A stretch of DNA of 13,263 nucleotides from an uncultured Eubacteriales bacterium (GTDB taxonomy: Bacteria; Bacillota; Clostridia; Oscillospirales; Oscillospiraceae). The stretch covers positions 1-13,263 of the forward strand of contig URCK01000049.1 in the NCBI GenBank assembly GCA_900546295.1, in the 5' to 3' direction. The notes under the pieces are model-generated. The model made no database searches. It saw only the letters and a program-made list of their open reading frames with translations, and was not told the DNA's origin. Of this stretch, positions 6,772 through 13,263 are shown in pieces (positions within the stretch are counted from its first letter, which is position 1; every line of letters begins with the position of its first letter). The position numbers and the translations under genes were made by a program.

Positions 6772-7665
6772 TCACTTCAGTCTCGGGTCGAGCGCATCAC
6801 GCAGACCATCGCCGAGCAGGTTCAGCGCCAGGATCGTCAGCATGATGCAGATACCGGGAATGCAGGCCAGGTATCCGGAATCGCGGATAAATTCGCGTCC
6901 GCTGGACAGCAGTGCGCCCCATTCCGGCTGCGGTGCCTTCACGCCAAGGCCGAGGAAGCTGAGCGCCGCCGTATTGGAGATCGTCGCGGCAACGCGGAGC
7001 GTCGTCTGCACGATGATTGGGCCCATGCAGTTGGGCAGGATGTAGCGCGCCAGAATGCGTGGCGTCTTTACGCCGATGGCGCGTGCGGCCTCGACATAGT
7101 CCATGTCGCGCACGGTCAGAACCGCGCTTCGCACGATGCGCGCAAATGTCGGCACAGAGGAGATCGACAGCGCGATGACCAGATTGACGATGCTGGCGCC
7201 CAGCGCCGCCACGATCACGATCGCCATGAGCATCATGGGAACGGCGAGGAAAACGTCGCACAAACGCATGATGATATTATCGATCTTCCCACCGAAAAAG
7301 CCCGCGACCGCACCGAGCACACCGCCGACGATAAGGCCGAACAGCACCGCGATAAAACCGATGGAGAGCGAGATTCGACTACCGAACACGATGCGGATCA
7401 GCAGATCGCGCCCGTACTCGTCGGTACCAAACAAATGCTGGGCCGACGGCCACTGCAAGCGTTCTGGGATATTCTGGTTGATGCACTGCGTATTATAATC
7501 GAAAAGCGCATCCGCAAAAATAGCCATGAGGATCAGGAAGATTAAAAAAAACAGTCCGGCAACCGCCGCCTTATTCTTAAAAAGGCGGCGCACCATATCC
7601 TTGAACTGGCTGTTCTTCTGCGCATTCAGGAAATTGGTCCCGTTCATTTCCGATTGCTTTTTCAT
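6772..7665 (-). CDS. dppC: Peptide ABC transporter permease, DppC/OppC type
   Basis: This inner-membrane permease subunit has 297 residues. An N-terminal tail precedes the first span at about 33-52 (NKAAVAGLFFLIFLIL). The family motif HLFGTDEYGRD is at 77-87. Four to five further hydrophobic segments follow, with the EAA cytoplasmic loop at about 192-211 (EAARAIGVKTPRILARYILP) that docks on the ATPases. PQPEWG at 246-251 and the ending GLRDALDPRLK are typical of DppC. The ribosome site GAGGAGGAG overlaps the stop codon of dppB (TGAGGAGG), so translation of the two permeases is likely coupled. It should form the pore with DppB. Confidence 0.94.
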   Translation of the reverse strand: MKKQSEMNGTNFLNAQKNSQFKDMVRRLFKNKAAVAGLFFLIFLILMAIFADALFDYNTQCINQNIPERLQWPSAQHLFGTDEYGRDLLIRIVFGSRISLSIGFIAVLFGLIVGGVLGAVAGFFGGKIDNIIMRLCDVFLAVPMMLMAIVIVAALGASIVNLVIALSISSVPTFARIVRSAVLTVRDMDYVEAARAIGVKTPRILARYILPNCMGPIIVQTTLRVAATISNTAALSFLGLGVKAPQPEWGALLSSGREFIRDSGYLACIPGICIMLTILALNLLGDGLRDALDPRLK

Positions 7666-7677
7666 TTTCTCTCCTCC

Positions 7678-8604
7678 TCAGTGATACATCGTGCGCACGC
7701 GCGGATCGAACACGCCGTAGAGCAAATCGACCAACAGGTTCACAATGGAAAAACAGACCGTCATCAGAATGATGCAGCCCATGACCGTCGGCGTATCGCG
7801 CCCGTTGACCGACTGGATCATCAGCCGTCCGATACCGGGCCACGCAAACACCGTCTCCGTCAGCACAGAGCCGCCAAGCATCTGTCCGATCTCAAGGCCG
7901 ATGACCGTAATCGTGGGTAGAAGTCCGTTGCGGAAGGCATGGCGCATAATGACCGTGCGCTTGGGCAGGCCCTTGGCATAAGCCGTACGGATATAGTCCT
8001 GGCGGATCGTCTCCACCATGGACGAGCGGGTCGTTCTGGCGATCGATGCCATGTTCATCAGGCCCAGCGAGATCGCCGGCAGCACGATGCTGCTCCACTG
8101 CTTTGCGCCAAAGACCGGGAACCAGCCGAGCTTGAGTGAGAAGAGCATGATCAGCATCACCGCGAGCCAGAAGATCGGCATGGACACGCCGATGAGCGAG
8201 AACACCATGCTCACATTGTCCACCCACGTGTTCTGCTTCACGGCGGCAAGCACGCCGAGCGGCAGCGCAAGCAGGATGGAGAAAACCGCCGCAACGAGCG
8301 TCAGGTTCAGTGTATAGGGAAAGCAGGCCATGATCTTGTCATTGACCGATTCACCCGTGGTATAAGAGGTGCCGAGGCTCCCGTGCAGTAACTCCTTCAT
8401 GTAATCGAGGTATTGCACCAGGATCGGTCTGTCCAGACCCATTTCATGTGTAAGCGCTTTGATCTGCTCCGCAGTAGCGTTATCGCCCAGCAGCATCTGC
8501 GCCACATTGCCCGGTGCTAGATGCATAATGACAAAGACCAGCAGCGTAACGCCCAGCAGCACGGGGATCATGTACAAGATACGTTTTAGAATGTATTTTG
8601 ACAT
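7678..8604 (-). CDS. dppB: Peptide ABC transporter permease, DppB/OppB type
   Basis: This inner-membrane permease has 308 residues. The first span at about 9-29 carries the typical opening YILKRILYMIPVLLGVT and is followed by the HLAPGN motif at 28-33. Further spans are near 101-121, 132-155, 174-188, 231-248 and 277-297. The EAA loop at about 204-230 (YIRTAYAKGLPKRTVIMRHA) contacts the ATPases. Family-typical FAWPGIGRL is at 253-261 and the end is GVFDPRVR. ATG 8604 has AAGGAGA about 12 bases upstream, a rather long spacing. It follows the binding-protein gene after 102 nt that include a strong hairpin. Confidence 0.94.
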   Translation of the reverse strand: MSKYILKRILYMIPVLLGVTLLVFVIMHLAPGNVAQMLLGDNATAEQIKALTHEMGLDRPILVQYLDYMKELLHGSLGTSYTTGESVNDKIMACFPYTLNLTLVAAVFSILLALPLGVLAAVKQNTWVDNVSMVFSLIGVSMPIFWLAVMLIMLFSLKLGWFPVFGAKQWSSIVLPAISLGLMNMASIARTTRSSMVETIRQDYIRTAYAKGLPKRTVIMRHAFRNGLLPTITVIGLEIGQMLGGSVLTETVFAWPGIGRLMIQSVNGRDTPTVMGCIILMTVCFSIVNLLVDLLYGVFDPRVRTMYH

Positions 8605-8648
8605 AAGTAAGTACGTCTCCTTTGTGGCAGAGTGACGATTTTTTAATT

Positions 8649-8680
8649 AAGAGCCCGGCCCGCTCATGGGCCGGGCTCTT
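8649..8680 (-). terminator. Operon-internal hairpin between binding protein and dppB
   Basis: Perfect 13-bp GC-rich stem: 8649-8661 pairs with 8668-8680, with 6-nt loop ATGAGC in the mRNA sense. On the minus strand it is followed by AATTAAAAAATCG, so the T-run is poor. It most likely acts as a partial terminator and 3'-end stabiliser that lets the binding protein be made in excess over the membrane subunits. Confidence 0.6.
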
Positions 8681-8706
8681 TCAACAATGAATCAGCTGCC
8701 TGCCGA

Positions 8707-10224
8707 TTAGCCCCAAGTCGCAACGGCGAAGTCCACATAGCCCGTCGCGCTGCAAACAACATTCTGCAGCTGAGAGCTGTGCGCACGGAAATACTCGACC
8801 TGGTAAATGGGCACATACCAGCAGGTCGCGTTCGCATCGGCGATGATCTGGTGGATCAGATCAGTGCGGGCATTGGCATCCATCTCGACGCGCAGCTCGC
8901 TAACAAGCTCGTCCATCTTGTCCGTGGCAACGGACGCGGGCGTGTTGGAGCGGCGGTCAGAGTGGAAGCGGCTGACATAGCTGGCAGCGTTGGCGGGAGA
9001 CCAGGATACGATCGCCGCGCTCAACGTGTCGGTCGCCATCGCGGCCTGATAGGTCGCAGAGTCGGTGGAGTCGATCACAACGTTGATGCCGAGCTCCGCG
9101 AGCTCAGACTGCATGATTGTGGCGATTGCCGTCTTGGTGTCGTTGGAGCAAATGATGTTCATTGTCACCGTGGAGGGATCGCCGCCCCAGGCCGCCAGAT
9201 ACTCCTTGGCCTTGTCCAGATCATAGCTGTAGGCGTTGGTGTCCACGGATTCGGCATAGCCCATGGGAACGCAGGAATAGGAGGGCTCGCCGTAGCCGTT
9301 GAGCGCGCCGGCCACGATGTCCTCGCGGTTGATCGCATACGCGACCGCCAGACGCAGGTTCGAATCGACAAACGGGCCGTTGACCGCATTGAGAAACAGG
9401 AAGAAGTTTTCAACAGAGACAACCTCTTCCATATCGATGCCGTCCTCCGCCTTCAGGCGGTCAATGTCCGTGGAGGACACCGAGTAAATGAAGTCCACGT
9501 CGCCGGACTCGAGCGCCATCGTGCGGGTCGTGCCCTCGGGAATGATAGAGAACACCAGATTCTTGATGGATGGCGTGCGCTCAGCATCAAAGTAAGCCTC
9601 GTTCGCTTCAAACTTCAGCGCGTTGCCCTTATCCCAGGAGACAAACTTGTACGGGCCGGTGCCGACGGGGTTGGCGTTGAAATCATTGCCGGATTCGATC
9701 AGACTGTGCGGAAGGATGCAGTTGAAGTGATAGGCCAGATCGAAGAGCAGGTTGGGCGCGGGCGCGCTCGTGATGATCTTCACGGTGTTGTCGTCAACGA
9801 CCTGTACCTCAGAGATTGCGCTCGTATAGGTGCTGGTCCTGTCATAGGACTTGGCATATTCGATGGAGGCCTTGACGTCCTCCGCCGTCAGCGTATCGCC
9901 ATTGTGGAAGGTCACGCCCTGCTTGAGCACGAACGTCCATTCCGTGTCGCTGTCCTGCGAATAGCTTTCCGCAAGATCCAGCTCAGGCTGAAGCGTCTTC
10001 ATGTCGATACGGGTCAGACCATTATAGGTCAGCAGGTTCATCTGCGCGCACATCAGAGAGTCCGTGTCACAGGTGGAGAGGTAATCCGGTTCATCGGTCA
10101 GTGCTACGTTCAGGGTATCCTTTTCGGTTGTGCCGGGATCATTGGATTTGTCTCCGCAGCCTGCCAGCAGGCCGGCGATCATGCAGAGCGCCAGCGCAAG
10201 AGTAAAAAATCGCTTCAGCTTCAT
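8707..10224 (-). CDS. Peptide-type ABC transporter substrate-binding lipoprotein (SBP_bac_5)
   Basis: This extracellular receptor of the importer has 505 residues, typical for the cluster C (Dpp/Opp) family. The N-terminus MKLKRFFTLALALCMIAGLLAGC is a lipoprotein signal peptide with lipobox LAGC, and Cys23 would be lipidated. A Ser/Asn/Thr-rich linker follows. Family features include LTDEPDYL near 42-49, the FHNGDTLTAEDVK block around 106-118 and VGTGPYKFVSW around 190-200. The start ATG has AAAGGA upstream. It is the first gene of the minus-strand operon and is divergent from lysR. Ligand specificity (peptide, glutathione-like conjugate, opine or other) cannot be read from sequence. Confidence 0.93.
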   Translation of the reverse strand: MKLKRFFTLALALCMIAGLLAGCGDKSNDPGTTEKDTLNVALTDEPDYLSTCDTDSLMCAQMNLLTYNGLTRIDMKTLQPELDLAESYSQDSDTEWTFVLKQGVTFHNGDTLTAEDVKASIEYAKSYDRTSTYTSAISEVQVVDDNTVKIITSAPAPNLLFDLAYHFNCILPHSLIESGNDFNANPVGTGPYKFVSWDKGNALKFEANEAYFDAERTPSIKNLVFSIIPEGTTRTMALESGDVDFIYSVSSTDIDRLKAEDGIDMEEVVSVENFFLFLNAVNGPFVDSNLRLAVAYAINREDIVAGALNGYGEPSYSCVPMGYAESVDTNAYSYDLDKAKEYLAAWGGDPSTVTMNIICSNDTKTAIATIMQSELAELGINVVIDSTDSATYQAAMATDTLSAAIVSWSPANAASYVSRFHSDRRSNTPASVATDKMDELVSELRVEMDANARTDLIHQIIADANATCWYVPIYQVEYFRAHSSQLQNVVCSATGYVDFAVATWG

Positions 10225-10307
10225 TTTGGTATTTCCTTTCTAAATCTTATTCTTTTGTTTATGTGCTTTATACACAAGTCCAGTCTTGCTTTGCTCGACC
10301 AGCTTAG

Positions 10308-10320
10308 TAACATGATACCA
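10308..10320 (+). promoter_or_regulatory. Candidate LysR site 1 (importer promoter)
   Basis: TAACATGATACCA fits T-N11-A and matches the site at 11500-11512 at 11 of 13 bases. Read on the minus strand it contains TGGTATCAT, a candidate extended -10 (TATCAT, 10317-10312) for the importer operon, without a clear -35. Binding here could block or position polymerase. Both calls are inference. Confidence 0.4.
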
Positions 10321-10350
10321 TCTATCCAAATTTTTTAATAATACCGTTTT

Positions 10351-10365
10351 TATTATTGCAATAAT
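10351..10365 (+). promoter_or_regulatory. Candidate LysR site 2, palindromic
   Basis: TATTATTGCAATA (10351-10363) fits T-N11-A and includes most of the perfect palindrome ATTATTGCAATAAT (10352-10365). The symmetry fits a regulator dimer. It lies about 35 nt upstream of the candidate importer -10, a common place for LysR activation sites. Confidence 0.5.
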
Positions 10366-10399
10366 CGCTTTTTAGTATATAGTAAGTGGAAGAACACCG

Positions 10400-10426
10400 A
10401 TGACAAACGCGTTCGTGTTGTATTAT
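10400..10426 (+). promoter_or_regulatory. Candidate lysR promoter
   Basis: ATGACA (10400-10405), a 15-nt spacer and TATTAT (10421-10426) form a plausible but imperfect sigma-A promoter; the spacer is short. The -10 falls inside candidate LysR site 3, which would fit negative autoregulation. Confidence 0.3.
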
Positions 10427-10433
10427 GATAACA
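10421..10433 (+). promoter_or_regulatory. Candidate LysR site 3 (lysR promoter)
   Basis: TATTATGATAACA fits T-N11-A and differs at a single base from TATCATGATAACA at 11500-11512, sharing the 9-mer ATGATAACA. It lies about 70 nt upstream of the lysR start codon. Confidence 0.45.
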
Positions 10434-10503
10434 GCGTGATAAATCGTATCCGCCTTATCTGCTCATCCTGGACTTGCCTATGTCATCATAGGAGGTTTTG
10501 CAA

Positions 10504-11451
10504 ATGACGAACAATCAGATTCACTACATGGTAGAGATTGCAAAAGCCGGTAGCGTTAATCAGGCCGCGCGCAATCTCTTCATTTCGCAGTCGTCCCTTT
10601 CCGGGGCGATCCAAAGCGTCGAGGCAGAGTTCGGCCGCAAGATATTTGCGCGCAGTGTCAAGGGCATGGCGCTGACGCCCTTCGGACGCCAGTTCATCGC
10701 CTACATCACCCCCATCGACCGCCAGCTCCAGCAGCTGTATTCCATGCGCATGACCGCCGTTTCCGCGCAGGAATCCCTATCTGTGATCAGCAATGGTTTT
10801 TACTATCTTTCCGATATTGTCACCTCTATGGGCCAGCGCCGCAAGGATAGCGGTCTGCATGTCTTTCTCCGCGAAGAATACAGTGGAAATGTCGCGGACG
10901 CCGTCATGAACGGCGAGGCTGATATTGCTGTCGTCCGCATCTGGAGCTGCTATAGAGATCAGCTTTTGGAACGCTTCCTTTCCTCCAATCTGCTCTACCA
11001 TCCTCTGTGCAGTATGGAACTCGGCGTTGACGTCGGCCCGATGAATCCCTTCTTCCGCTCGCAGGATGTCGATCTTCTTCCGGAACAGCTGGCAGGATAC
11101 CCCCAGATCATCGATGAAAGCCTTGACTACGGTCCCTATGCCGATATCCTCTCTAAGCTCGGGCTGCAGATGGAGCGCACCCGTTATGTGGTCAACTCCC
11201 GCGCAGCCATATATGAGATCCTGTCCAGAACAGACGGCTACGTACTCAACTCCAGAAAAGCGACAAGCGATGGAAAGGTGAAGCACGATTCCTACGAGTG
11301 GCGCTTTCTGCCGTTCCGAAACTGCAGCATCACCTCCGAGATCGGTTGGGTGCGGCGGGAAAACAGCGTGCTGACACCTGAGGCAAAGGAATTCATTCAT
11401 CTACTTCAGAATCACCTGCTTCTATGTATCGGCTGTGACTATAACATTTGA
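10504..11451 (+). CDS. LysR-family transcriptional regulator
   Basis: This cytoplasmic DNA-binding regulator has 315 residues. The N-terminal winged helix-turn-helix spans about 1-62, with GSVNQAARNLFISQSSLSGA at 16-35 as the recognition unit and FGRKIFARSVKGMALTPFG following. The C-terminal half is the effector-binding domain. I start at ATG 10504 because GGAGG (10491-10495) is eight bases upstream; the TTG at 10498 is only two bases from it. The gene is divergent from the importer operon and precedes the microprotein and M20 genes on its own strand, so it is the obvious candidate to control both. The effector is presumably the transported compound or a breakdown product (inference). Confidence 0.92.
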   Translation: MTNNQIHYMVEIAKAGSVNQAARNLFISQSSLSGAIQSVEAEFGRKIFARSVKGMALTPFGRQFIAYITPIDRQLQQLYSMRMTAVSAQESLSVISNGFYYLSDIVTSMGQRRKDSGLHVFLREEYSGNVADAVMNGEADIAVVRIWSCYRDQLLERFLSSNLLYHPLCSMELGVDVGPMNPFFRSQDVDLLPEQLAGYPQIIDESLDYGPYADILSKLGLQMERTRYVVNSRAAIYEILSRTDGYVLNSRKATSDGKVKHDSYEWRFLPFRNCSITSEIGWVRRENSVLTPEAKEFIHLLQNHLLLCIGCDYNI

Positions 11452-11499
11452 CAGTTTTGTCCTATAGTTAAATCTGAACATTTTTTCACTTTTATTTTT

Positions 11500-11512
11500 T
11501 ATCATGATAACA
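11500..11512 (+). promoter_or_regulatory. Candidate LysR site 4 (microprotein/M20 promoter)
   Basis: TATCATGATAACA fits T-N11-A and overlaps the perfect 12-bp palindrome TTATCATGATAA (11499-11510). It is 12 of 13 identical to site 3. It lies about 40 nt upstream of the microprotein start, and its TATCAT could itself be a -10 hexamer, though I see no good -35. Confidence 0.45.
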
Positions 11513-11549
11513 AAGTACCGCTATCAGGATAGATCGGAGGTTCATTTTT

Positions 11550-11666
11550 ATGTCGATTCCCATCGCACTTACTGGAAAAAACAGTCTTTTAGATTATGGT
11601 CTTTGGATCATACTGATCCTTTTGGTCGCGCTCGTGCTCTGGGTACAGTACCGGCCCAAAAAATAA
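11550..11666 (+). CDS. Single-span membrane microprotein, 38 residues
   Basis: I do not recognise this gene. The frame runs ATG (11550) to TAA (11664-11666) and has a strong ribosome site GGAGG (11536-11540) nine bases upstream, too well placed to ignore. The product begins MSIPIALTGKNSLLDYG. It continues into a hydrophobic stretch at about 18-32 (LWIILILLVALVLWV), long enough for one membrane span, and ends QYRPKK. The basic tail suggests the C-terminus stays in the cytoplasm. It lies between lysR and the M20 gene, 98 nt after one and 68 nt before the other, with no terminator seen before M20. It could tether or modulate a membrane partner such as the importer; that is speculation. Confidence 0.6.
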   Translation: MSIPIALTGKNSLLDYGLWIILILLVALVLWVQYRPKK

Positions 11667-11691
11667 CCTGAGTCTGCCGATGAATACATAT

Positions 11692-11704
11692 TTGTATCAT
11701 TATA
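11692..11704 (-). promoter_or_regulatory. Candidate LysR site 5, degenerate (before M20 gene)
   Basis: On the minus strand TATAATGATACAA fits T-N11-A and matches the site 4 sequence at 10 of 13 bases. It lies about 30 nt upstream of the M20 start. It is the weakest of the five and the region is AT-rich, so chance similarity is possible. Confidence 0.25.
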
Positions 11705-11734
11705 AAAATTTTATTGTGAGGTGTTTTGAAACAG

Positions 11735-13093
11735 ATGGATAAGATTGAGCAAAAGATTTGCGATATCATTGATGCGCATCGCGACGAGCTGATCGCGTTC
11801 GGCGAGGATCTATGGACACACGCCGAATTGGGCTTTCAGGAATTCCGCACAGCGGAAAAGTTCGCGGAGAAAATGAAGGGGCTTGGCCTCCGCACGCAGG
11901 AGGGTCTTGCCGTTACGGGTGTCAAAAGCTATTTAAAGGATGACGCGCACGGTCCCACCGTCTGTTTAATGGGCGAATTCGATGGTCTACCCATTCCGAC
12001 GCACGCTTACGCCAACCCCGAGACCGGCGCGGCGCATTGCTGCGGCCATCATGCGCAGGCGACCGGCGTTGTCGGCGCGGCCATCGCGCTGTCCGATCCG
12101 GAGATCGCGGCTTCCCTAGCGGGAAATGTCGTATTCTTTGGCGTTCCCGCTGAGGAATATGTCGAGGTTACAAAGCGCAACGAGATGCGCAATCAAGGAC
12201 TGATCCGTTATGGCTGCGGCAAATGCGAGTTGATCCGAATCGGTGCGATGGATGATCTGGATATCGTTGTCGGCCATCATGCTTCGACTACTAAGAAATA
12301 CCTCGTCGCTAACCGCTCGTGCAACGGCTTTGTCACCAAAATGGTGCAGTTCCACGGAAGGGCCGCTCATGCGGCGGGTGAGCCGCAGCGCGGCATCGAC
12401 GCCATGAGCGCGGCCAATATCGCCATGCACGCCGTCGATGTTCAGCGGGAATCGTTCCGCGACGAGGACACGATCCGTGTGCACAGCTGCATTTCAAAGG
12501 GCGGCGACGCGGCAAATATCATTGCCGACGATGTGCGTCTGGAGTATTCCATCCGTGGAAAAACGATCCCCGCATATATGGACGCCGCCAAAAAGGTCGA
12601 CCGCTCCCTGCGCGCGGGCGCCGTCGCCACCGGCTGCGGCCTGACCATCACCAATCTCCCTGGAAATCTGCCGATCATCCCCGTAAAGGACGCAAGCGTT
12701 ATTGAAGAGGCGCTCTCGCACGTCTGCGGCGACACGCCCATCACCTGCACTGGTCCGGAGTTCCACTCCACTAGCTCCGGCGATTACGGGGATGTCAGCT
12801 GTCTGATGCCGCTGCTGCAGTTCAACACCGGCGGCTTCCGCGGCGCGCTGCATACGCCCGATGTCGAATTGGACGATATCGACGATGCCTACGTCATCCC
12901 CGCAAAGGTGTTCGCCCTGACCGCCTATAAGCTGCTGAAAAATGGCGGCGACCGCGCCAAAGCCATCATCGAAAGTTTTGAAGCCTTACTGACAAAAGAA
13001 CAGTACATCGACCTGATGGAAAGCATGCTCTCCGTTGAAAATATTCCAATGGAGCCGCTTCCCCTGCTAGACGAAGAGAGTAAAGTCGTCTGA
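11735..13093 (+). CDS. M20-family metallo-amidohydrolase (AbgB-like)
   Basis: The predicted activity is metal-dependent hydrolysis of an N-acyl amino acid or aminoacyl amide in the cytoplasm. The protein has 452 residues. Likely metal ligands are C103 and H105 in HCCGHHAQ, the pair E140-E141 in PAEE, H181 in VVGHHAS and H373 in ALHTPD. GEFDGLP is at 80-86, and SSGDYGDVS at 347-355 matches the AbgB branch (p-aminobenzoyl-glutamate hydrolase type). GRAAHAAGEPQRG near 208-220 belongs to the dimerisation domain. I prefer ATG 11735: the site GAGG (11718-11721) is 13 bases upstream, while TTG 11726 is only four away. TTG would add MKQ. It is likely co-transcribed with the microprotein gene. The exact substrate is unknown. 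Confidence 0.88.
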   Translation: MDKIEQKICDIIDAHRDELIAFGEDLWTHAELGFQEFRTAEKFAEKMKGLGLRTQEGLAVTGVKSYLKDDAHGPTVCLMGEFDGLPIPTHAYANPETGAAHCCGHHAQATGVVGAAIALSDPEIAASLAGNVVFFGVPAEEYVEVTKRNEMRNQGLIRYGCGKCELIRIGAMDDLDIVVGHHASTTKKYLVANRSCNGFVTKMVQFHGRAAHAAGEPQRGIDAMSAANIAMHAVDVQRESFRDEDTIRVHSCISKGGDAANIIADDVRLEYSIRGKTIPAYMDAAKKVDRSLRAGAVATGCGLTITNLPGNLPIIPVKDASVIEEALSHVCGDTPITCTGPEFHSTSSGDYGDVSCLMPLLQFNTGGFRGALHTPDVELDDIDDAYVIPAKVFALTAYKLLKNGGDRAKAIIESFEALLTKEQYIDLMESMLSVENIPMEPLPLLDEESKVV

Positions 13094-13143
13094 CCTCTTC
13101 GAATCCCCCTGCCAAAGCCCGCCAAGCCTTCCCATAATAAAGA

Positions 13144-13202
13144 AAATGCCTACAGCATTGGCCACAGTCTGAAAAGGACTGTCCAATTTGCTGTAGGCAT
13201 TT
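13144..13202 (+). terminator. Long nested hairpin ending the lysR/M20 side
   Basis: The outer arms AAATGCCTACAGC (13144-13156) and GCTGTAGGCATTT (13190-13202) pair perfectly over 13 bp. ATTGG/CCAAT and then ACAGTC/GACTGT continue the stem inward across small bulges. On the plus strand TTCAACTTCTTTT follows; on the minus strand TTTTCTTTATTATG follows. It probably terminates transcription in both directions. It is larger than a usual terminator. Confidence 0.6.
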
Positions 13203-13234
13203 CAACTTCTTTTGGCATAGCAAAACACCCCACT

Positions 13235-13263
13235 TGTTAGATAGTATATCATACTGTCTAACA
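13235..13263. promoter_or_regulatory. Dyad operator-like sequence at the window edge
   Basis: Arms TGTTAGATAGTAT (13235-13247) and ATACTGTCTAACA (13251-13263) are inverted repeats over 13 bp with one G-T difference and a 3-nt centre ATC. The AT-rich core holds -10-like hexamers on both strands. It looks like a repressor operator over a promoter for a gene beyond the window, but the window ends here. Confidence 0.4.

Larger units (their letters stand above)
10225..10503. promoter_or_regulatory. Divergent control region between importer operon and lysR
   Basis: These 279 nt are AT-rich in the left and middle part. They hold start signals for both directions and three T-N11-A sites, listed separately. 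One is a perfect 14-bp palindrome ATTATTGCAATAAT (10352-10365). The layout is classic for a LysR regulator controlling a divergent operon and itself. Confidence 0.6.

Noticed and set aside
6355..7545. Open frame of 396 codons on the plus strand across dppD and dppC
   Set aside because: Antisense shadow; the Asp/His/Arg-rich translation mirrors permease codons.
8779..10338. Long open frame of 519 codons on the plus strand
   Set aside because: It is antisense to the binding-protein gene, has no family resemblance or ribosome site, and is an effect of GC-rich codon use.
11448..11468. TTGACA followed by TATAGT after lysR as a promoter
   Set aside because: The spacer is only 9 nt, and no acceptable -10 lies 16-18 nt from the TTGACA.
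13094..13125. TTCGAATCCCCC resembling the T-loop and 3' half of a tRNA or an attachment site
   Set aside because: The preceding bases cannot form the matching G-rich T-stem and there is no 5' tRNA part; a similar TTCGAATT near 2014 belongs to the terminator stem.
1..13263. CRISPR array, insertion sequence, rRNA or intact tRNA
   Set aside because: I saw no regularly spaced repeats, transposase-like proteins or structural RNA signatures on reading the window.

Overview
The window reads as Bacillota, most likely a GC-rich Clostridia of the gut Oscillospiraceae type. The support is RNase Y with its usual membrane anchor, strong AGGAGG-type ribosome sites, Clostridia-style DppD/DppF ATPases and proteins of the ATC-hydrolase family. 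Taxonomy is inferred from protein style only.

Left edge (1-2113). The start of rny (RNase Y) runs off the window on the minus strand, behind a near-consensus sigma-A promoter. Upstream of it, on the same strand, is a short cell-wall amidase (Amidase_3 plus SH3) that lacks the usual first zinc histidine. Its start codon lies in a predicted mRNA hairpin. A gene-poor stretch follows (1594-2113), holding two strong hairpins and possible coding debris.

Centre (2114-10224, minus strand). One transcription unit reads right to left: a lipoprotein substrate-binding protein, permeases DppB and DppC, ATPases DppD and DppF, two tandem ATC-hydrolase-family proteins, and a class I glutamine amidotransferase-like (C26, PuuD-type) hydrolase. 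Spacing is tight: 12-13 nt gaps, an 8-bp overlap and a 4-bp ATGA overlap. Exceptions are a 102-nt gap with a strong hairpin after the binding-protein gene and a 61-nt gap before the first ATC-family gene.

Right (10225-13263, plus strand). A LysR-type regulator is divergent from the importer operon. It is followed by a 38-residue single-span membrane microprotein with a good ribosome site, then an M20 (AbgB-like) metallo-amidohydrolase. A long nested hairpin ends this unit, and a perfect-arm dyad at the very edge probably belongs to the next gene's promoter.

Working picture (inference): the locus imports a peptide or amino-acid conjugate and breaks it down with C26, ATC-family and M20 hydrolases under LysR control. 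Related 13-bp T-N11-A sites occur before the importer operon, lysR, the microprotein gene and the M20 gene. They suggest that all are one regulon. The true substrate cannot be read from the sequence.
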